Assembly (NCBI GenBank): GCA_964607425.1
Contig: CAZSKQ010000008.1
Coordinates: 4,628-68,627, forward strand
Direction of reading: 5' to 3'
Source of the DNA: IDS-8 sp964607425
GTDB taxonomy: Bacteria > Pseudomonadota > Gammaproteobacteria > Steroidobacterales > Woeseiaceae
DNA: 64,000 nt
The position numbers and the translations under genes were made by a program. Below, piece by piece: positions 60,210-64,000 of this stretch. Under the pieces are notes generated by a model, which was not told the origin of the DNA, made no database searches, and was given only the letters and a program-made list of their open reading frames with translations. The stretch's first letter is position 1. Each line of letters opens with the position of its first letter.

Positions 60210-61715
60210 GTGAACGACGGCAAGAACAACAGGGAAGAAAGCGCGCTCATCGCCGAGCGGCGCCGCAAGCTTGCGGCCGGCCGTGCCAGGGGCAACGCGT
60301 TCCCCAACGATTTTCGCCGCAACGCATTGGCGGAGGAGCTGCACGTCACCTACGGCGGGCACGACGACCTGCACCTGCGGCAGGAGCAGGTGCAGGTGCG
60401 CGTTGCCGGGCGCATGATGGCGAAGCGCGTCATGGGCAAGGCCAGCTTTATCAAGCTGCAGGACCGGACCGGGCAGATCCAGGTGCGCCTCGAGCGCGAC
60501 CGGCTGCCGGAGGGCCGCTACGAGGAATTCAGGAAGTGGGACGTCGGCGACATCGTCGGCGCCACGGGCAGTCTCTTCAAGACGCGGACCGGCGAACTCA
60601 CGGTCATGGCCGACGAGGTCCGGCTCCTGACGAAGTCCTTGCGGCCGCTGCCGGAGAAATTCCACGGGTTGACCGACCAGGAGCTGCGTTACCGGCAGCG
60701 CTATGTCGACCTGATCGTGAACGAGGAGAGCCGCGAAGTGTTCCGCGTGCGGGCGCGCATCGTGGCGTACATACGCGCTTTCCTCGAGTCGCAGGATTTT
60801 CTCGAAGTCGAAACCCCTATGATGCATCCGATCGCCGGCGGTGCGCTTGCCCGCCCGTTCGAGACACATCACAACGCACTCGACATGCCGCTGTTCCTGC
60901 GGATCGCGCCTGAACTCTATTTGAAGCGCCTCATCGTCGGCGGCTTCGAGCGGGTGTACGAGATCAACCGGAATTTTCGCAACGAAGGCGTCTCGACCCA
61001 GCACAACCCCGAGTTCACGATGCTCGAGCTCTACCGCGCCTACGCCGGCTACGAAGAGATCATGGACATGCTGGAGGCTCTCCTGAAGGGTATGTGCCAG
61101 GCCGTGCTCGGCGGGACTTGCCTGCGCTACCAGGGAGAGGAGTACGACTTCGCGAAGCCTTTCGCGCGCCGCGTGCTCGAAGACACCCTGGTCGACTTCA
61201 ATCCCGGGCTGGACCGCGCGCGCCTCCGGGACCGCGAGTACCTGCGCGGTGTCGCCGAGGAGCTCGGCATCCCCGTGCATGAGAGTTACGGTGCCGGCAA
61301 GCTGCAGATGGAGATCTTCGAGAAGACCGTCGAATCGCGACTGCGAGAACCGACCTTCGTCATCGCCTATCCCACCGAAGTGTCGCCGCTTTCGCGCCGC
61401 AACGACGACGACCCGTTCGTCACCGATCGCTTCGAGCTCTTTATTGCCGGCCGCGAAATCGCTAACGGTTTCTCCGAGCTGAACGATCCGGAAGAGCAGG
61501 CCGAGCGCTTCCACGAGCAAGTCGCGAGCCGCAGCGCCGGGGACGAGGAAGCGATGCTGTACGATGCAGATTACATCCGCGCGCTCGAGTACGGCATGCC
61601 CCCCACCGGCGGCCTCGGCGTCGGCATCGACCGCCTGGTCATGCTCTTCACCGACTCCCCGTCGATCCGGGACGTGCTCCTCTTCCCCCACATGCGCCCG
61701 GAAGCCTCGACGTAG
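60210..61715 (+). CDS. lysS: Lysyl-tRNA synthetase (class II)
   Basis: LysS charges tRNA-Lys. The 501-residue protein (E. coli 505) has an N-terminal OB anticodon-binding domain (VAGRMMAKRVMGKASFIKLQD), class II motif 1 (RVRARIVAYIRAFLESQDFLEVETPMM split over about 170-196), motif 2 (NRNFRNEGVSTQHNPEFTM) and motif 3 (GGLGVGIDRLVML). The start is GTG 60210 with GAGAGA upstream. It follows prfB by 33 nt, the same order as in E. coli. Confidence 0.97.
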   Translation: MNDGKNNREESALIAERRRKLAAGRARGNAFPNDFRRNALAEELHVTYGGHDDLHLRQEQVQVRVAGRMMAKRVMGKASFIKLQDRTGQIQVRLERDRLPEGRYEEFRKWDVGDIVGATGSLFKTRTGELTVMADEVRLLTKSLRPLPEKFHGLTDQELRYRQRYVDLIVNEESREVFRVRARIVAYIRAFLESQDFLEVETPMMHPIAGGALARPFETHHNALDMPLFLRIAPELYLKRLIVGGFERVYEINRNFRNEGVSTQHNPEFTMLELYRAYAGYEEIMDMLEALLKGMCQAVLGGTCLRYQGEEYDFAKPFARRVLEDTLVDFNPGLDRARLRDREYLRGVAEELGIPVHESYGAGKLQMEIFEKTVESRLREPTFVIAYPTEVSPLSRRNDDDPFVTDRFELFIAGREIANGFSELNDPEEQAERFHEQVASRSAGDEEAMLYDADYIRALEYGMPPTGGLGVGIDRLVMLFTDSPSIRDVLLFPHMRPEAST

Positions 61716-61763
61716 GCACCGCGCCACCACGCCCGCTACACGCACCGCGCACAATCACGCCCC

Positions 61764-61976
61764 TGTAGGAGCCCGCCATGCGGGCGACCGCCACAAGCGC
61801 CGATCAAAGCCACGGCAGGAGCCCGCCATGCGGACAAAGCCGCGGTAGGAGCCCGCCATGCGGGCGACCGCCACAAGCGCCGATCAAAGCCGCGTTCACA
61901 ATTCCCCTGCCGAGCGCCACCCCCAACGCAGGTTCCGGTTACGGCAGGCTTGTCGCCCGCATGGCGGGCTCCTACA
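61764..61976. repeat. Cluster of four REP-like elements between lysS and ygfZ
   Basis: Forward GTAGGAGCCCGCCATGCGGG elements start at 61765 and 61845, a GCAGGAG variant with a damaged right arm starts at 61815, and an inverted copy ends at 61976. The first and third are followed by the same sequence (GACCGCCACAAGCGCCGATC...), so an 80-bp segment has been duplicated. The inverted copy holds the ygfZ stop codon (TAG, minus strand 61974-61972). Confidence 0.8.
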
Positions 61977-62859
61977 GGTTGTACGGGAGGGGGACGGGCG
62001 AGGCCTGCAGGCCGTTCACCATGAGCGGCTGCTCTTGCAGGTCGGTGGGGGCGACGGCGAGGAAGTCGGGGCCCGCCGCGTTCAGGATCTCGCCGACCTC
62101 GCGGTCCTCGTGCACCAGGCGGTCGCCGACTCCCGCCTGGCCTTGCTCCAGGCGGTAATGCAGGAGGCGGCGTTTGGTCTGCCCGCGGTACTCGGTGCGG
62201 GCGACGATCTCCTGGCCGGTGTAGCAGCCCTTGTCGAAGCTCACCGCACCGAGTCGGTCAAGGTTCAGCATGTGCGGCGTGTAGCGCTCGGACGTGGCGG
62301 CCGTGACGGTGGGGATGCCGGCGTCGACCAGCGCCTTGCGCCACTGGTCACCGGTAAGCGCAGCGGTGAGTTCCAGGCTCGCAAGCTCGGCGTGCGGGCC
62401 GTAAAGCTCGACGCAGCGATCCGTGCCGCCGAGCTCGAAGGCGGTTACGCCACCGGCGCGGCGGCAGGCGCCGCGCGCGGAGTCCGGCAGCAGCCCGCGG
62501 GCCTCGAGGACGGCGAGGTCCGGCTCCGCGGCCGCGGCCACGGCCTCGAGGTCGTCGGCCAGCAGTATCTCGGCTTTTGCGCGCAGGCGGTAGCGCAGCA
62601 GCCGCTGCATCACGGGCTCGGCAAGCTCGGCGGGCAGCGCGAGGGCGAACCCGCCGTCCAGCGTCAGCATTCTCAACACACAGATAACGCGGCCTTGCGG
62701 GTTGCACCAGGCCGCGAACAGCGCGCCCGCATCGCCGACTTTGCCGGTGTCCTGCGTCAACTGGCCTTGCAGGAACGACGCCGCGTCGTCGCCTTTTACG
62801 TATAACAGTCGGAACAATCCTCTTTCCCCGGGCCTGTCAATACCCGTAGCACCCTGCAC
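61972..62859 (-). CDS. ygfZ: Folate-binding YgfZ/GcvT-like protein
   Basis: YgfZ is a tetrahydrofolate-binding protein that supports certain iron-sulfur enzymes. The 295-residue protein has the family signature DKGCYTGQEIVAR (about 208-220; the Cys is essential in E. coli YgfZ) and a GcvT-like fold starting GLFRLLYVKGDDAASFLQGQL. It is divergent from sdhCDA, which encodes an iron-sulfur enzyme; this neighbourhood fits its role. Its stop codon lies inside a REP-like element. Confidence 0.93.
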   Translation of the reverse strand: MQGATGIDRPGERGLFRLLYVKGDDAASFLQGQLTQDTGKVGDAGALFAAWCNPQGRVICVLRMLTLDGGFALALPAELAEPVMQRLLRYRLRAKAEILLADDLEAVAAAAEPDLAVLEARGLLPDSARGACRRAGGVTAFELGGTDRCVELYGPHAELASLELTAALTGDQWRKALVDAGIPTVTAATSERYTPHMLNLDRLGAVSFDKGCYTGQEIVARTEYRGQTKRRLLHYRLEQGQAGVGDRLVHEDREVGEILNAAGPDFLAVAPTDLQEQPLMVNGLQASPVPLPYNL

Positions 62860-62928
62860 GATCTTGCGCAGTCTGGCATACTCTCGCTCTGCTTTGCCAA
62901 GTACTTCTATAGTGAGGGTAGTTCTCCG

Positions 62929-63303
62929 ATGGACAACCGCCAGCGGCCGATGTCACCGCACCTGTTCATCTATCGCTGGCCGATGACGATGACGGTGTCG
63001 ATCCTGCATCGCATCACGGGCATCATGCTGTCGCTGGGGCTGATCGTGCTGGTCGCCTGGCTCGCTTCCGCGGCGGGAGGGGCTGAATCCTACGAGCGCT
63101 TTGCCGCCCTCATGAACTCCGTCATCGGCCGTATTTTCCTTGTCCTCTGGACCGCGGCGCTGTTCTTCCACCTCGCGAACGGCGTGCGGCACCTGTTCTG
63201 GGACGTTGGGCTGGGGTTTGAAATTCCACAGGCGAACGCCACGGGTTGGACGGTCATAGCGAGCACCGTGGTGCTGACGCTGGTTTACTGGTTGGCGCTG
63301 TAA
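62929..63303 (+). CDS. sdhC: Succinate dehydrogenase cytochrome b556 subunit
   Basis: SdhC anchors complex II in the inner membrane and shares a heme b and the quinone site with SdhD. The 124-residue protein has three membrane helices, the SILHRITGIML quinone-site motif (about 24-34), and HLANGVRHLFWD (about 84-95) containing the heme-ligand His. It starts 69 nt from ygfZ; I could not identify a convincing promoter in that short divergent gap. Confidence 0.95.
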   Translation: MDNRQRPMSPHLFIYRWPMTMTVSILHRITGIMLSLGLIVLVAWLASAAGGAESYERFAALMNSVIGRIFLVLWTAALFFHLANGVRHLFWDVGLGFEIPQANATGWTVIASTVVLTLVYWLAL

Positions 63304-63307
63304 AATT

Positions 63308-63694
63308 ATGGGCTTGCGTACTCCCCTGGGTCGGGTTCTTGGCCTTGGCGCCGCGCATGCGGGCACCGAGCACTGGTGGACGCAGCGCGTGACGGCCGTC
63401 GCGCTGCTGCTGCTCGGGAGCTGGTTTCTCGTCTCGATGCTGCTGCTTCCGGGCTTCTCCTACGAGAGCGTTCACGCGTGGCTGGCACGGCCGTGGAACG
63501 CTGTTTTGGTAATACTGCTCGCCGTCTCCATGGCCTGGCACTCGAGCCTGGGCGTACAGGTCGTGATCGAAGACTATGTACACCCGCCATTCATCCGGGT
63601 CGTCTCAATTATCCTGTCGAAGTTCGTGCACGTGCTGCTGGCGGCGATCGCGCTGCTGGCGGTCGTGCTGGTTGCCCTCGGAAACGGCTCATGA
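63308..63694 (+). CDS. sdhD: Succinate dehydrogenase membrane anchor subunit
   Basis: SdhD is the second membrane subunit of complex II. The 128-residue protein has three membrane helices and the family segment AWHSSLGVQVVIEDYVH (about 78-94), which holds the second heme ligand and quinone-site residues. It follows sdhC after 4 nt and overlaps sdhA by 4 nt (ATGA). Confidence 0.93.
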   Translation: MGLRTPLGRVLGLGAAHAGTEHWWTQRVTAVALLLLGSWFLVSMLLLPGFSYESVHAWLARPWNAVLVILLAVSMAWHSSLGVQVVIEDYVHPPFIRVVSIILSKFVHVLLAAIALLAVVLVALGNGS

Positions 63695-64000
63695 GCAAGT
63701 TTGAATTCGTCGACCACAGCTATGACGTGGTCGTGGTCGGCGCCGGCGGCGCGGGGTTGCGCACGACACTCGGGCTCGCCGAAGCGCAGTTCAGCACCGC
63801 CTGCATTACCAAGGTCTTCCCGACGCGCAGCCACACGGTGGCCGCGCAGGGCGGCATCAGTGCCGCGCTCGGCAACATGGGTGAGGACGATTGGCGCTGG
63901 CACATGTACGACACGGTCAAAGGCTCGGACTGGCTCGGCGACCAGGACGCGATCGAGTTCATGTGTAAAGAAGCGCCCGGCGCGGTGATCGAGCTCGAGC
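63691..64000 (+). CDS. sdhA: Succinate dehydrogenase flavoprotein subunit, N-terminal part
   Basis: The frame starts at ATG 63691, overlapping the sdhD stop, and stays open to the end of the window (103 complete codons). It encodes the FAD-binding start (YDVVVVGAGGAGLRTTL) and the covalent-flavin motif around TRSHTVAAQGGI, in which the His carries FAD in SdhA. This oxidises succinate to fumarate. The rest of the gene and sdhB lie outside. Confidence 0.96.
   Translation, partial: MSKFEFVDHSYDVVVVGAGGAGLRTTLGLAEAQFSTACITKVFPTRSHTVAAQGGISAALGNMGEDDWRWHMYDTVKGSDWLGDQDAIEFMCKEAPGAVIELE

Noticed and set aside
62860..62928. Promoter of sdhC from TTGCCA and TATAGT
   Set aside because: TTGCCA (62894-62899) and TATAGT (62908-62913) are only 8 nt apart, and no other pair has acceptable spacing.
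1..64000. tRNA, rRNA or tmRNA genes
   Set aside because: I read for T-loop-like and conserved rRNA segments on both strands and found none; a covariance-model search would be decisive.

Overview
The window is GC-rich and almost completely coding, and it comes from a Gammaproteobacterium. The evidence is gene content and gene order: rpsB-tsf-pyrH-frr-uppS-cdsA-rseP-bamA-skp-lpxD-fabZ-lpxA-lpxB-rnhB-dnaE-accA, tilS-pyrG-kdsA-eno-ftsB, surE-pcm-nlpD-rpoS, recJ-prfB-lysS and sdhCDA. The TonB receptor is of the Xanthomonas/Caulobacter type, and GTAG-headed REP-like palindromes lie between genes, so a xanthomonad-like, Steroidobacter-like or Woeseia-like lineage is plausible. I cannot name the species. 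There are no rRNA or tRNA genes, CRISPR arrays, phage or transposase genes. One 100-N scaffold gap (6932-7031) lies in a tandem repeat.

Region by region. 1-6853: an inositol catabolism operon on the minus strand (RpiR regulator, two Gfo/Idh/MocA dehydrogenases, iolB, start of iolC), divergent from a large TonB-dependent receptor whose promoter carries a perfect palindrome between its -35 and -10 boxes. 6854-7685: REP elements, a 177-bp tandem repeat and the gap. 7686-12017: a methyltransferase, then a signalling island (histidine kinase with degenerate receiver, REC-EAL protein, nucleotide cyclase-FHA fusion). 12147-17414: pckG, a DinG/YoaA helicase, tsaB and dsbB. 17331-23195, minus strand: map-glnD-dapD-arsC-like-dapE (nitrogen signalling and lysine/peptidoglycan precursors). 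23442-42166: translation factors, outer-membrane biogenesis, lipid A, RNase HII, DNA polymerase III alpha and accA. 42226-45562, minus strand: a three-gene redox/membrane cassette between accA and tilS. 45713-51518: tilS, pyrG, kdsA, eno, ftsB. 51624-58951: Smr protein, surE-pcm-nlpD-rpoS, two uncharacterised genes, recJ. 59081-64000: prfB with its programmed frameshift, lysS, a REP cluster, ygfZ and the succinate dehydrogenase operon, cut by the window end in sdhA.

Most of the window is housekeeping. The points most worth a second look are these. (1) Three MEP-pathway genes (dxr, ispD, ispF) are missing from the two places where gammaproteobacterial synteny puts them, and the dxr slot holds a 71-codon frame coupled at both ends. 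(2) A family of GTAGGA-headed palindromes occurs throughout, and in three genes (dnaE, smr, ygfZ) its TAG serves as the stop codon. (3) The inositol operon and TonB receptor share a regulatory region with a spacer operator. (4) A strong intrinsic-terminator structure precedes pyrG. (5) There is a class III cyclase-FHA fusion with an altered active-site residue. (6) Ribosomal protein S2 carries an extra tail of about 110 residues. I found nothing I would call a wholly new defence or mobile system.
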